The notes: a model not told the origin generated them from the sequence alone. Counted from the stretch's first letter, positions 41,166-50,693 are shown. The stretch is DNA of 52,552 nt from an uncultured Synergistaceae bacterium (GCA_902489135.1 CABTYW010000003.1:1-52552); one strand, 5' to 3'. Numbers and translations are program-made.

Positions 41166-42097
41166 TGGGCGCTCCCTCCCAGACAGATGTCCATCAAGGC
41201 CATGCGCGCCAAGACGCCGCACTTGACCTGCTCGCGAATGAGACTGCGCGGCCCGTCGGCCGCTTCTGACGACACTTCCACGCCGCGGTTGATGGGCGCG
41301 GGGTGAATGATCACGCTGCCGGGACGCGCCAGAGACAGCAGATCCTCCCGCGCGCCGTAGAGGCGATGGTATTCCTTCACCGAAGGAAACAGCCCCGCTT
41401 CCTCGCGCTCCTGCTGAACTCGCAGCAGTGCGATAATGTCGGCCTGAGCCACCGCTTTTCCGGCATCGGGTTCATAACCGTCGGCACCCAGCGCTTCGGG
41501 AAAATCGGGCATGAGCGTGCGGGGACCGCAGAGGACCACCCTGGCGCCCATGCCGTGAAAGGCTTTGATGTCGCTGCGAGCCACGCGACTGTACCGAATG
41601 TCGCCGAGAATGGTCACCGTGACGCCGCTCAGGCTGCCGAAATGTTCAGCGGCGGCACAGATATCCAAAAGCCCCTGGGTCGGATGGCTTCTGGCGCCGT
41701 CTCCTGCGTTGAACACCGGAATGTGAGGCACTAGGTTTTGGATGTAATAGGGCATGCCCGTGTCGGTATGGCGCACCACAATGCCGTCGATGCCCATTTC
41801 GCACAGCGTCCAAACGGTGTCGCGCAGACTTTCGCCCTTTGACATGCTCGATCCCGCCGCGCTCCAGTTCAGCACCCAAGCGCCGCACATTTCCTCCGCC
41901 ACGGCGAAGGAATTGCGGGTGCGCGTCGAATTCTCAAAAAAGAGGTTGGCCACGCGCTTGCCCTTCAAACGGCTCAGAGGACGTTTGGGCACGCTGTCAA
42001 GGCGGGGCTTCAGCGACAGCGCGTAGGAAACGAACTCCCGAAAATCGCCGCGCTCCCAGTCGTTCAGGTCGAGAAGATTTTTTCTGTTCCAGCTCAT
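41162..42097 (-). CDS. pyrB: Aspartate carbamoyltransferase catalytic subunit
   Basis: Second step of pyrimidine synthesis: carbamoyl phosphate plus aspartate to carbamoyl aspartate. 311 residues. Carbamoyl phosphate contacts are STRTR (57-61) and the following NSF, SKGES with Lys87, and HPTQ; aspartate-side motifs include GDIRYSRVARS, LRVQQER and HPAPINRGVEV. Start ATG 42097 has GGGGAG upstream. It is first in a two-gene operon with the inactive dihydroorotase-like gene; no pyrI is present, consistent with the dodecameric class that uses a pDHO partner (inference). Confidence 0.95.
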   Translation of the reverse strand: MSWNRKNLLDLNDWERGDFREFVSYALSLKPRLDSVPKRPLSRLKGKRVANLFFENSTRTRNSFAVAEEMCGAWVLNWSAAGSSMSKGESLRDTVWTLCEMGIDGIVVRHTDTGMPYYIQNLVPHIPVFNAGDGARSHPTQGLLDICAAAEHFGSLSGVTVTILGDIRYSRVARSDIKAFHGMGARVVLCGPRTLMPDFPEALGADGYEPDAGKAVAQADIIALLRVQQEREEAGLFPSVKEYHRLYGAREDLLSLARPGSVIIHPAPINRGVEVSSEAADGPRSLIREQVKCGVLARMALMDICLGGSAQ

Positions 42098-42138
42098 GAT
42101 GACTCCCCTTTCATGGACGCTCCTGTTTTCTCGGAGAG

Positions 42139-42167
42139 ATTGTACGTCTTGATTTCATTTTGCGCAA
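42139..42167 (-). promoter_or_regulatory. Promoter of the pyrB operon
   Basis: Leftward TTGCGC (42162-42167), 17-base spacer, TACAAT (42139-42144), about 40 bases before pyrB. Confidence 0.7.
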
Positions 42168-42180
42168 CCGATTGCGCAAA
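42159..42180. promoter_or_regulatory. Inverted repeat over the pyrB -35 box
   Basis: TTTGCGCAA and TTGCGCAAA, separated by CCGA, form a perfect 9-base inverted repeat overlapping the pyrB -35 element, in the spacer shared with the divergent VOC gene. Its placement suits a repressor operator; the binding protein is unknown. Confidence 0.6.
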
Positions 42181-42266
42181 TATTTTAACGTTTTTATCCC
42201 GTCCCCGTAACGTAGGACCCATGAGAGATGGTACAATGCAAGGGATTTCATGAGAGGGGTGAACCT

Positions 42267-42632
42267 ATGAAATTTCGTTTTCTCCACACCAACTTCAACG
42301 TACTCGACCTCGAAAAAAGCATGGCCTTCTACGAAAAAGCTCTGAGACTGAAGGAAGTCCGCCGCATTGAAACCTCCGACTTCACCATTGTGTACATGGG
42401 AGACGGCGCCACGGACTTTCAGCTTGAGCTGACGTGGATGAAAAACCGCACCGCCCCCTATGATCTGGGTGAGCAGGAATTCCATCTGGCCTTCCGCACC
42501 GACGATTTCGAGGCGGCTCACCGGCTCCACGACGAAATGGGATGTATCTGTTACGAAAACCCCGACATGGGCATTTATTTCATACAGGATCCCGATCAGT
42601 ACTGGCTGGAAGTCCTTCCGCCAAAAAAGTAA
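42267..42632 (+). CDS. VOC-family protein, glyoxalase I-like
   Basis: 121-residue cytoplasmic protein with the paired beta-alpha-beta modules of the vicinal oxygen chelate family. MKFRFLHTNFNVLDLEKSM places His7 where glyoxalase I has its first metal ligand; FQLELTW holds the Glu, EFHLAFRTDD the second His and YWLEVLPP the last Glu, so a complete metal site is likely. Lactoylglutathione lyase is the nearest family, but glutathione use in this anaerobe is uncertain and another substrate is possible. Start ATG 42267 has GGGGTG upstream; the earlier in-frame ATG at 42228 lacks one. A -10-like TACAAT lies at 42232-42237. Confidence 0.85.
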   Translation: MKFRFLHTNFNVLDLEKSMAFYEKALRLKEVRRIETSDFTIVYMGDGATDFQLELTWMKNRTAPYDLGEQEFHLAFRTDDFEAAHRLHDEMGCICYENPDMGIYFIQDPDQYWLEVLPPKK

Positions 42633-42666
42633 AGAGTTCACGGACCACGTGGGCTTTTCACGGCAA

Positions 42667-42719
42667 AAAAACGCGTCGAGGCGTCTCAGAGCTGTTCTGA
42701 GACGCCTCGACGCGTTTTT
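42667..42719. terminator. Very long perfect bidirectional terminator
   Basis: A 24-pair perfect stem (42667-42690 with 42696-42719) with loop GCTGT and A5/T5 at its ends separates the convergent VOC and MATE genes. The MATE stop codon begins inside its edge. Confidence 0.95.
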
Positions 42720-44113
42720 CATTCCGAGCGGACCGGCCGCTCTTCCGGGGAAACGCCCTCGGCGCGGAAGATGCTGCGCTGCAGCCACCGCCCTTTCCAA
42801 CAGTAGAGCAAAAAGAAAGCCGACGTCAGCGCCCAGCTGACGGGATAGCTGACAAAGACGGTGAAAACGTCACGGCGCAGCGGCACCACAAAGCCGATCC
42901 ACAGCAGACGAAACCCGCAGATGCCCAATGCGGTCATGACCGTCGGCACCGCGGTGTCGCCGGTGCCGCGCATGCCGCTGGCGAGAATTGCAACGGGCAC
43001 GTACAGCAAGTACCACGGAGCAACGTAACGGACAATTTTCAGGCCCAGCGAGATCACCGCCGGATCGTCGGTGAAAATTCGATAAAGCGGCCGGCACCAC
43101 GTCATAAAAACCGCACCGCAAAGCACCGAGAGCGCGCCGGCCAGCGCCGCGCTGACATGGATGCTTCTCACGACCCGGTCGTACCGGCGGGCGCCGAAGT
43201 TTTGTCCCGAAAATGTGGACAGAGCGATGCCCAGGGCGTTGAGCGTCAGCCAATAGGTTCGTTCCACTTTGTTGCACACCGTCCAGGCAGCCACGGTGTC
43301 GACACCGAAGCCGTTGATCGTCGACTGGATGACCATGTTGGACAACGTGTACATGGTGGACTGGAGGCCCGACGGCAGCCCCACGCGAACCATGGCCGAA
43401 AGGATGGTTCCGTCCAGGCGAAACAGCCGCGAAACGCGAAGTTTGAACACGCTGTCTTCGCGAGCCAGCAAAATCCACACGCCCGCGGCACTGACCAGCT
43501 GAGACGCCACCGTTGCCCACGCCGCGCCGGCCACGCCTTTTTTCATCACCGCCACGAAGAGCACGTCGCCGGCGATATTGACGGCCGTGGCCAGCACCAG
43601 CATGTAGAAGGGGCGCCGCGAGTCGCCCTTGGCGCGCAGCACCGCCGTTCCCATATTGTAGACGAACATGAAAAGAACTCCGCCGAAGTAGATCTTCAAA
43701 TAGCCGACGGCGTGAGGCAGCACCTCCGGCGGCGTGTCCATAAGCTTCAGCGCCGTTTCGGCGGTCAGGACGCCGCAGACGGACATCAGCGTTCCGGCAG
43801 TGAGAGACAGCATCATGGCCGTATGTACGGCGCGGGAGGTCCGCTCTCTGTCGCCGGCGCCAAAAAGCTGCGCCACCGCCACCGTTGCGCCGGAACACAG
43901 GCCGATGAAAAACCCCACCAGCAGGTTGACCAGGTAGCCCGAAGGTCCGCCCACAGCCGCCAGAGCTTCTTTGCCGACGCAGCGGCCGACGATGACGGCG
44001 TCCACAGTGTTGTACAGCTGTTGAAAGAAGGCCCCCAGCATAATCGGGAAGAAAAAGATCAGCAACTGCTTCCAGATGACGCCCTCGATGATTTGCCTGT
44101 TTTCTCTGCCCAT
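42719..44113 (-). CDS. MATE-family multidrug exporter
   Basis: Inner-membrane, cation-driven efflux protein of 464 residues with about twelve helices. Family features: an N-terminal KQLLIFFFPIMLGAFFQQLYNTVDAVIVGR, then VGGPSGYLVNLLVGFFIGL, RAKGDSRRPFYMLV and, in the second half, GLPSGLQSTMYTLSNM, LSTFSGQNFGARR and ASGMRGTGDTAVPTV. It belongs to the DinF-like branch; the substrate is not predictable. The ribosome binding site before ATG 44113 is weak. It lies 69 bases after addA on the same strand and could be the last gene of a citC-addB-addA transcript. Confidence 0.92.
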   Translation of the reverse strand: MGRENRQIIEGVIWKQLLIFFFPIMLGAFFQQLYNTVDAVIVGRCVGKEALAAVGGPSGYLVNLLVGFFIGLCSGATVAVAQLFGAGDRERTSRAVHTAMMLSLTAGTLMSVCGVLTAETALKLMDTPPEVLPHAVGYLKIYFGGVLFMFVYNMGTAVLRAKGDSRRPFYMLVLATAVNIAGDVLFVAVMKKGVAGAAWATVASQLVSAAGVWILLAREDSVFKLRVSRLFRLDGTILSAMVRVGLPSGLQSTMYTLSNMVIQSTINGFGVDTVAAWTVCNKVERTYWLTLNALGIALSTFSGQNFGARRYDRVVRSIHVSAALAGALSVLCGAVFMTWCRPLYRIFTDDPAVISLGLKIVRYVAPWYLLYVPVAILASGMRGTGDTAVPTVMTALGICGFRLLWIGFVVPLRRDVFTVFVSYPVSWALTSAFFLLYCWKGRWLQRSIFRAEGVSPEERPVRSE

Positions 44114-44182
44114 TGCGCCACATCGCCTTCGTGCTGTTGTCGGCGTCGCCCGCCGAAAGTCGATCGCGCCCGCCGTTTTCCC

Positions 44183-47100
44183 TTAAAGATCCGCCGCTGC
44201 AGCGGATTCGTCCGTTCTCCTGAAAACACAGCTTTTCAGAAGAGGACAGCCACCGCAGTCCTCCGCCGGCGGCCATGGTCCCGTCACGGCCCGTTCGGCC
44301 TGTTCCAGTAGCTTTTTTTTCATCAGTTCCTCTTCTTCGGGCGTCAGCGGCGGCACGCGCAGCTCGCGCCCGCTTCGCAGGCTCCACAGCGCAAGGTCGG
44401 CTTCCAGCGATCTATAGCCGGGATTTTGCAGTTTCAGCGCCAAAGCGTAGAAGTTGAGCTGGCGCGCATAATAGCTCTGCGTCCAACGGGCGCTTCTGCC
44501 CGTCATGCGCGTGGTTTTGTAATCCCTGACGCAGAGGCGAACGGGAGCTCCCGTGCTGTCCTTTTCGATCCAGAACGCGTCAACAACGCCCGTGAGGTCG
44601 ACGGCGCCCAGAGGAGCCCGGAAGGGAGCTTCGCGCTCCAGCGTTCCGGCGTTCATCGCCTCTTTCAGCCGGCGCAGCAGTTCTTCTCCTTCGACGGTGT
44701 GGAACTTTTGAAGGAAAAATTCAAGCTCTTTTTTCACGGCTTCATCGCGCCAGGCGCTACGAAACTCAGGTTTCAACGAGCCGTCGGGAAGAGCCAAAAT
44801 TCTGCGGTAGTCACCGTCGGTAAAATTCCAGACGGACAGCACCCAATGAGCCACCATGCCGAAATTCACGCCGCCGGCGGACAGGTCGCCGGCATCGCTG
44901 TCGCTGTTCCAGCCGGCGTTGAGCCTCTGGCGGTACAGCATTCGCCACGCCGCGGGACAGAGGTTCCACCGCGCCCACGACGAAGCGCTGATTTCCCTGA
45001 GAGCGCGCACCCGGGCGACCATAACGGGCACGTCTTCGCCGCGCTTTTCCCCGCTTGGTACGCCGGTAACGTTGAACTGTCGCAGCTTTTGCGCCTTTTC
45101 AGGATCGACGATCTGTCCGTCGGGAGCCGGCATTTGAGTTTGCGATTCAATGGACAAAAAGGACCGATCCCTTTCCGCATCGTACCGGCGCGGCACAATG
45201 CCGCACAAAATCAGTCCGTCCCGTGCGCGGGTCAGCGCCACGTAGTAGAGCCGCTGGCGTTCTTCATATTCCGCCTGTTCCTCCAGCAGAGCGTCAACCT
45301 TTCCCAGCAGGCATGGATTTTCCGGCTCCCATGAGTCGGGAAAACTGGACGCGGCGGCAATCAGCGCCCGCGACGGTGTCAGAGGCTGCGGGCGCCCCGT
45401 TCTCGACGACCCGTGTTCCAGACCGTAAAGGACCACCAGAGGGAATTCCAGCCCCTTGGAGGCGTGAACGGTCATGACGTGCAGAGCATCGGCGTCGGAC
45501 TCCGCCGACGCTTCGGGATCGGCGGTTCCCTGTTTCAAAGCGCGCTGAAGGTAGGACGCCGCGCCCAACGGCGACGGACCGACGCTGTGAGAGTATTCAT
45601 CCAGCAAAGTTACGGCGCGGCGAAGATTGGCCAAAACGGATGCACGCTTGGCGGGATGAATGTTTTTCAACAAATCCCCCCGCTTCAGCAAAGAGGCCAA
45701 AGCCGGCGACGGACCCTGGAGAAGGGCGCGCCGCGCAAGAAATTCAAGCCGTTGCGCCAAGCCGCAACGTTTCGCTTCCCCCACATCATGAATTTCCCGC
45801 AAAGATCCCAGGGGATCATCGGACGACAGCCGCGGAAGAATGTCCTGAGCCTGTCGCTGCGTCAGCCCCGAAAAGGGAGAGCAGAGAAACCCCGCCAGAG
45901 CACTGCGGTCACGGGGGTTGGCAAGAAAGGCCGCCAGAGCACAGACGTCTCGAATTTCCGGGCGCGCGTAGAAGCTCCGGCTGTCCGTGAACACCGCCGG
46001 CACCGCCATTTTCGAGAACGCCCGCCGGAGGCCCTCATAGGACGTACGCGCCGGCGTCAGAACCGCCATGTCGCTCCATCGAAGGGGTCGCAGATCTTTG
46101 CCGTCCCACACCGTGGCGGAGCCTTCGCGAAGCTCGGAAAGTCTCACGGCCAGCCGCTCAGCCAATCGTCCGCGCACGTCCTCCATGAGCTCCGTCGCTT
46201 TTCCCTCACCGTCCACGGCGGGACTCTCGTAGAGCGTCTCGCAGACGGGCACGCCCGTCTGCTGCCGTTTGTCGATCCACGACGCGGCGCGGTCAAGGCC
46301 GCGGGGAGACTGCAGCGGCTCGTAGGGCACGTTGAGACCTTCGCCGAGACGGTCTTTCCACAGCGGCTCGAACCGTCCGTTGACAGCCCGGAGGATTTTT
46401 TCGCCGCTGCGGAAGGACACCGACAGACTGACATAGCGCCCGCCGGCCCCGTGCGCTTCGGCGATATAGCGCTCAAAAAGCGCCGGTTCGGCGTGGCGGA
46501 AGCGATAGATGGACTGTTTCAGATCGCCCACAATAAACAACCGCGGCGACGCCGCCCTGCGAACTGTGCGCAGCAGGCCGTCCTGCTGATCGTTGGTGTC
46601 CTGAAATTCGTCCACCAGAACTTCTTTGAAGCGGGAGGCGTAGCCTCGGTCGGCATCCAACGCCTCTTTGGCCAGTAAAATCATGTCGCCGAAGGACAGC
46701 GCGCCGCGCGTTTCCTTAAAAGCGTTCCATTTCTTCCAGCACAGCCTCGCCAGAGCGATCAGCAAAAAACGAAGCCGCGTTTCGTCGGCGCTCCAACCGT
46801 GGGCGGTCAGGCGAATGAAATCTTCACAGGAAAGGGCGGCGTCGCGCCAGTCCTTGAGCTTCATGCCCAGGCGTTGGGCCAGCGCGTCGGCCAGCTTTCC
46901 TCTGGCCCCTTTTACGGCTTCGGCCGCCGCGGGAACAAAGGCCAGAGCCTTTTCAGGCATGGTGAGATCGACATTGCTCCAGCTTCTGCGCAGGTTTTCG
47001 TACTGCTCTGCCAGTTTTCCCGGCTTGCCGTAGGCCGCGGCGTCGAGATTGAGCGCCGAAGTCCAGCGCGCGGCAAGCTTCAGGCTCCGGTCCTCCATGA

Positions 47101-47869
47101 TTTTTTTCAACAGAGACAACGCGCGGCTGTCAGGTTCAGAGCCTTTTTGGAGGGTTGTCTCGGGTGTTTCGCCGAAGTCGCTCATGGTCTCGGCGAAATC
47201 TCTCGCAAAACCCGCAATTCGCGCGGGCCCCCATTGATTGACGATATCGACGACGCCGTTGTCGGAAAGGAGTTTTCGGGCTTCTTCTTTGAAGGCTGAA
47301 TTCATGGAGCGTGAAAACCATGCCGCGTCGAGGCGGTCAAGGGCTCCCGCCGCTTCGCTCCAGAACTCGTCGGCCTCGGGGTTGGCAATCACCCGCAACG
47401 ACGGTTCCGCGGCCAGAGACAGCCCCGCCTCGGAAATGACGCGCATGCTGAAGCCGTGCATGGTGGAGATGTACGCCTGGTCGAGCTGCATGAGCGCCGC
47501 CGCACGGCGCCGCGAAAGTTCCGCCGAAGGAGAGAGCGGCTTTTCGAGGGAGATCAGCAGCGAAGCGATTCGGCTTCGCATTTCCGATGCCGCCTTTTCG
47601 GTGAAGGTGAGCGTCAGAATTCGGCGAACGTCCTGACGGGTCAGAGCCGTCCACACAAAGCGCCACGCCAGCGTCCAGGTTTTTCCCGTGCCGGCTCCGG
47701 CGCTGACCACCGTCAGAGGCGCGTCGCAGGTGATGGCTTCCACCTGCGAGGGGAGTCCCTGTTCTTCCACAAAGCGCCGCAGCAGAGCGAGATCACTTTC
47801 CGAAAGGGGCGGGAGCTCCGATGAAGGGCTGCTGTTATTCGTCTGAAGGTCCTTCGCCATTTTCATCAT
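44183..47869 (-). CDS. addA: AddA helicase-nuclease subunit
   Basis: UvrD-type helicase with a C-terminal RecB-family nuclease, part of the AddAB complex that resects double-strand breaks. 1228 residues. Walker A SAGAGTGKT (56-64); helicase motifs TLTFTEKAASEMRSRI, VLVDEFQDTNDQQ, VGDLKQSIYRFRHAEP, VHASKGLEFPLVVLYG and YYVALTRARD. Nuclease residues: TGVVDAFW and VRDYKT. A four-cysteine set, NLCP plus Cys1205, Cys1208 and Cys1214 (C-x2-C-x5-C), suggests an iron-sulfur cluster, more usual in AddB. The start ATG 47869 overlaps the end of addB by 35 bases; an ATG three codons in is equally plausible. Confidence 0.93.
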   Translation of the reverse strand: MMKMAKDLQTNNSSPSSELPPLSESDLALLRRFVEEQGLPSQVEAITCDAPLTVVSAGAGTGKTWTLAWRFVWTALTRQDVRRILTLTFTEKAASEMRSRIASLLISLEKPLSPSAELSRRRAAALMQLDQAYISTMHGFSMRVISEAGLSLAAEPSLRVIANPEADEFWSEAAGALDRLDAAWFSRSMNSAFKEEARKLLSDNGVVDIVNQWGPARIAGFARDFAETMSDFGETPETTLQKGSEPDSRALSLLKKIMEDRSLKLAARWTSALNLDAAAYGKPGKLAEQYENLRRSWSNVDLTMPEKALAFVPAAAEAVKGARGKLADALAQRLGMKLKDWRDAALSCEDFIRLTAHGWSADETRLRFLLIALARLCWKKWNAFKETRGALSFGDMILLAKEALDADRGYASRFKEVLVDEFQDTNDQQDGLLRTVRRAASPRLFIVGDLKQSIYRFRHAEPALFERYIAEAHGAGGRYVSLSVSFRSGEKILRAVNGRFEPLWKDRLGEGLNVPYEPLQSPRGLDRAASWIDKRQQTGVPVCETLYESPAVDGEGKATELMEDVRGRLAERLAVRLSELREGSATVWDGKDLRPLRWSDMAVLTPARTSYEGLRRAFSKMAVPAVFTDSRSFYARPEIRDVCALAAFLANPRDRSALAGFLCSPFSGLTQRQAQDILPRLSSDDPLGSLREIHDVGEAKRCGLAQRLEFLARRALLQGPSPALASLLKRGDLLKNIHPAKRASVLANLRRAVTLLDEYSHSVGPSPLGAASYLQRALKQGTADPEASAESDADALHVMTVHASKGLEFPLVVLYGLEHGSSRTGRPQPLTPSRALIAAASSFPDSWEPENPCLLGKVDALLEEQAEYEERQRLYYVALTRARDGLILCGIVPRRYDAERDRSFLSIESQTQMPAPDGQIVDPEKAQKLRQFNVTGVPSGEKRGEDVPVMVARVRALREISASSWARWNLCPAAWRMLYRQRLNAGWNSDSDAGDLSAGGVNFGMVAHWVLSVWNFTDGDYRRILALPDGSLKPEFRSAWRDEAVKKELEFFLQKFHTVEGEELLRRLKEAMNAGTLEREAPFRAPLGAVDLTGVVDAFWIEKDSTGAPVRLCVRDYKTTRMTGRSARWTQSYYARQLNFYALALKLQNPGYRSLEADLALWSLRSGRELRVPPLTPEEEELMKKKLLEQAERAVTGPWPPAEDCGGCPLLKSCVFRRTDESAAAADL

Positions 47870-50693
47870 CCTCGATTTCTCCCGTCAGTTCGCCCCGCCG
47901 GCACAGCCCCGAATAAGAACAATAGCGGCAGGCGTCGCTGTTGAAATTCGGCGGAAATTCACCGCGCTTCAGCGACGCGGCGATGTCCTCCAGAAGCTGC
48001 CGCGCCGAAGGGATTGCCGCCTGGGGCCGCTGATCGTCCCTGAGACGCTTCAGCCCCAGAGCTTCCTCGAGATCGCCGCTCCACGCGCCTGTCCACGATC
48101 CGTCTTTCAGGGTCAAATAGGCCCATCCGGCGCAGCGTCCTTCGCTTTTTTCAAGCGCCAAGGCATAGGATGCCAGCTGCATGGAACCTCGAAAGCTCGA
48201 CGCCGCTCCCGACTTGTAATCCCAGAGAAAAAAACGGCCGTCGGACAGACGATCGAGACGGTCGCACCGCCCCGAAAAGATCACGCCGTCCACCGTCAGA
48301 GACGGCAGATCGTATTCGCACAACGACTGTCGACGCAACGGCCGAAAACGGGTTTCAAGGTCATCCTGAAAGGCGGCGCAGCGGCTCACGGAGCGGCGCA
48401 GTTCCAGGAGACTGCGACGCAGTGACGGCAAAGTCAGCACCTCGGGGTAGATTTCCCCGAAGGCGTCGTCAAAACAACGCGCCGCCAGAGCGGACACCGA
48501 CGTCTCCGGCGACGTTCCCACCCGCGGATTTTGCCAGACGGCCTGCCACAACCGGTGCAGCGCCGTGCCGCCGCGCGCTGCGTCGTATTCGCCCTCCCGG
48601 GAAGCTTCGTCATAATTCAAGACGTGACGCAGTGCAAACATATAGGGGCAGACGGCATAGTCGTCGACGGAACTGAGGCTGACGCGCGCCGCAGCCGCCG
48701 CCAGTTTCCCCGGCGTGCCGCGCTGAGGCGGCAGCGTGTTTTCAAACCGCAGGTCGGGGCGGCGGTCTTCCACGGGCGTCAAAACGTCTTCACCGGAAGA
48801 CTGAAGAATGTCGGCGAGCGCCCGCGAAATTTTCGCCTCCACTCTGACCCATCGGTCGGCTTCGGCGGCTTTCAGCAGCGGCGTCACTTCCTGAGGATGC
48901 CGGCGGTCATCCTCGGTGCTGAAGCACAGAGCGGTAAATTCGTCGCCGCAGGCCGCAAGTCGGCGAAACAGGAACTCGCGCTGCTGTCTCTTCTCCGACA
49001 ACAGGGGCAAATGGCTGCGGTCAAGTCCCAGAGAAGCCGTGTCGTGAAGGCGCTGTTTCAGCTCTTCACTGAGAAGCGGCGATTCTCTCAGTCCTCCCGG
49101 CCACGCGGCGGCATCGGCTCCCGCGAAAAACCAGCAGCGCGCGTGAAACAGCGTCGGAGGCGTGTCGGCAAAGACGGTCATGGAGTGCGCTTCGCTTTCC
49201 ATCTGCGCCACCGTGGTGCCTTCCGCCCAGGCGCTCAAAAAAGCCCGCGCATCGTCGTCGGCCAGCCGCTGGGGGTCATAGGCTCCCAGATCGCGCACCA
49301 CTTCTTTGACGAAAAGAATTTTCCGATCGAGCTCTTCCACCGCCGAGGAAAACAGCGCCAGCGCCTCGTCGGCCTCGGGAACGCCGACGATCTTTCGCGC
49401 CGCCGAAAAGGCGCGCCGCCCGGCAAGGCGGCGCAGAGCCTGAAGCAGCTCAAGCGCCGTGCCGCCCCGTTTCACCGCGGCGGCGTAGGCCGCACAGCTC
49501 TCGAAATCGGCCGCGGCTTCGGGGCTTTCTCTTTTCAGCACTTCAAGCCACCGCCCCCGTTCGCGGGGATGAAGCGCCCGAAGGCTTCGGGCGTCGATTT
49601 CAAAGCCCCGGAGCCAGGGCAGGCTGAGAAGCCGAAGGACGGGCTCGGTCTGCCAGCCGCCGGCAGCCGCGTCAAGACAGGCGCATGAAAGGTGCCACAA
49701 CGGCGTCTCCGAAACTTTCAATCGAAAATTCCAGCGGCACGGCAGGCGGTAGCGCGAAAAGACTTCGCGCGCCTGAGCCAGGCGTCCCCGAGGCACCGTA
49801 ACGGCCACGGCCTCCCACCCCGGCCACGGCGAAGAAGCCAGAGGGCCCCTTCCGCGCTCCCACAGGGCCAAACTTCGGGCGACCGTCTCAAGTTCCTGGC
49901 GCGGATCTCCGCTTTCCATGAGGATCACGGAAAAGGGCGACTGGCCTCCCAGCGTTTGCCCGTCCTCGCCGAACTGCTGCGCCGCGCCGTAAGAACCGGC
50001 CATTCCCCCCTCGGGAGAAAAGCACCGCACCTGCGCACCGCCTCTCACCAGCCTTCTCAGCAGGCGGAGCTGCGAATGGGTGAAGCTGAAAAAGCCCACG
50101 AGGTTGAGCTCCAGCGCCGAACAAAGCTTTTTGACGGCGTTCAGATCTCCCCTTTCAAGAAGCTCGGTGGCCTCGGTGGCGATACCGGCGCTGTCGGAAA
50201 GGTTATTCTCGTTCAACGCCCGACGGTACAGCCGGTACAGCTCCGCAAAAGCGCGCCCCGAAGGGTCGTCTTCGGCGTAAAGAGCGTCAAGGCTTTCGGG
50301 CGAGATCTCTTCGCGGATCAGTTCGCGAATTTGCTCTCCCAGGACCTTGAGAAAGCGCGGTCCGCCCGCCCCCGAAGGCAGATGTCCGCCGGAGCGGACG
50401 TAACGCGAGAGGATGCCGAAAAGCAGCAGCCAATGGTCGGGCGGATCAATCTGGATTTTAGGTCGCTCCACGCCCAGCTCAACGGCGAAACTGCGGTAGA
50501 GTTCGTCCCAGCGCCGAATTCTGAAAGGAACGTTTTCTCCGTCCGTTCCCCTTTGGGAGCGCAAAACGGCGCTCAGCAGGTCGCGGTCGCCCGAATCGGC
50601 CACGAGAAAAATACGTCCGCGGGAACCGGACAGATTATGCAGCGATTTTTCAAGGTCGTCGATGCGGCGATAGCGATACATCTCAAAGGGCAC
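47835..50693 (-). CDS. addB: AddB-like nuclease subunit
   Basis: Second subunit of the AddAB resection complex, about 952 residues. The C-terminal PD-(D/E)XK nuclease is clear (SGRCDRLDRLSDGRFFLWDYKSG, then QLASYALALEK), flanked by the iron-sulfur cysteines CPYMF and C-x2-C-x5-C in ACRYCSYSGLCRR. The N-terminal region is helicase-like without a Walker A motif, so it is not an ATPase motor. The start is uncertain: GTG 50693 has GAGGAG ten bases upstream, GTG 50702 is too close to it, and ATG 50681 has no site. It overlaps citC by a few bases and addA by 35, so citC, addB and addA are one transcript. Confidence 0.88.
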   Translation of the reverse strand: MPFEMYRYRRIDDLEKSLHNLSGSRGRIFLVADSGDRDLLSAVLRSQRGTDGENVPFRIRRWDELYRSFAVELGVERPKIQIDPPDHWLLLFGILSRYVRSGGHLPSGAGGPRFLKVLGEQIRELIREEISPESLDALYAEDDPSGRAFAELYRLYRRALNENNLSDSAGIATEATELLERGDLNAVKKLCSALELNLVGFFSFTHSQLRLLRRLVRGGAQVRCFSPEGGMAGSYGAAQQFGEDGQTLGGQSPFSVILMESGDPRQELETVARSLALWERGRGPLASSPWPGWEAVAVTVPRGRLAQAREVFSRYRLPCRWNFRLKVSETPLWHLSCACLDAAAGGWQTEPVLRLLSLPWLRGFEIDARSLRALHPRERGRWLEVLKRESPEAAADFESCAAYAAAVKRGGTALELLQALRRLAGRRAFSAARKIVGVPEADEALALFSSAVEELDRKILFVKEVVRDLGAYDPQRLADDDARAFLSAWAEGTTVAQMESEAHSMTVFADTPPTLFHARCWFFAGADAAAWPGGLRESPLLSEELKQRLHDTASLGLDRSHLPLLSEKRQQREFLFRRLAACGDEFTALCFSTEDDRRHPQEVTPLLKAAEADRWVRVEAKISRALADILQSSGEDVLTPVEDRRPDLRFENTLPPQRGTPGKLAAAAARVSLSSVDDYAVCPYMFALRHVLNYDEASREGEYDAARGGTALHRLWQAVWQNPRVGTSPETSVSALAARCFDDAFGEIYPEVLTLPSLRRSLLELRRSVSRCAAFQDDLETRFRPLRRQSLCEYDLPSLTVDGVIFSGRCDRLDRLSDGRFFLWDYKSGAASSFRGSMQLASYALALEKSEGRCAGWAYLTLKDGSWTGAWSGDLEEALGLKRLRDDQRPQAAIPSARQLLEDIAASLKRGEFPPNFNSDACRYCSYSGLCRRGELTGEIEDDENGEGPSDE

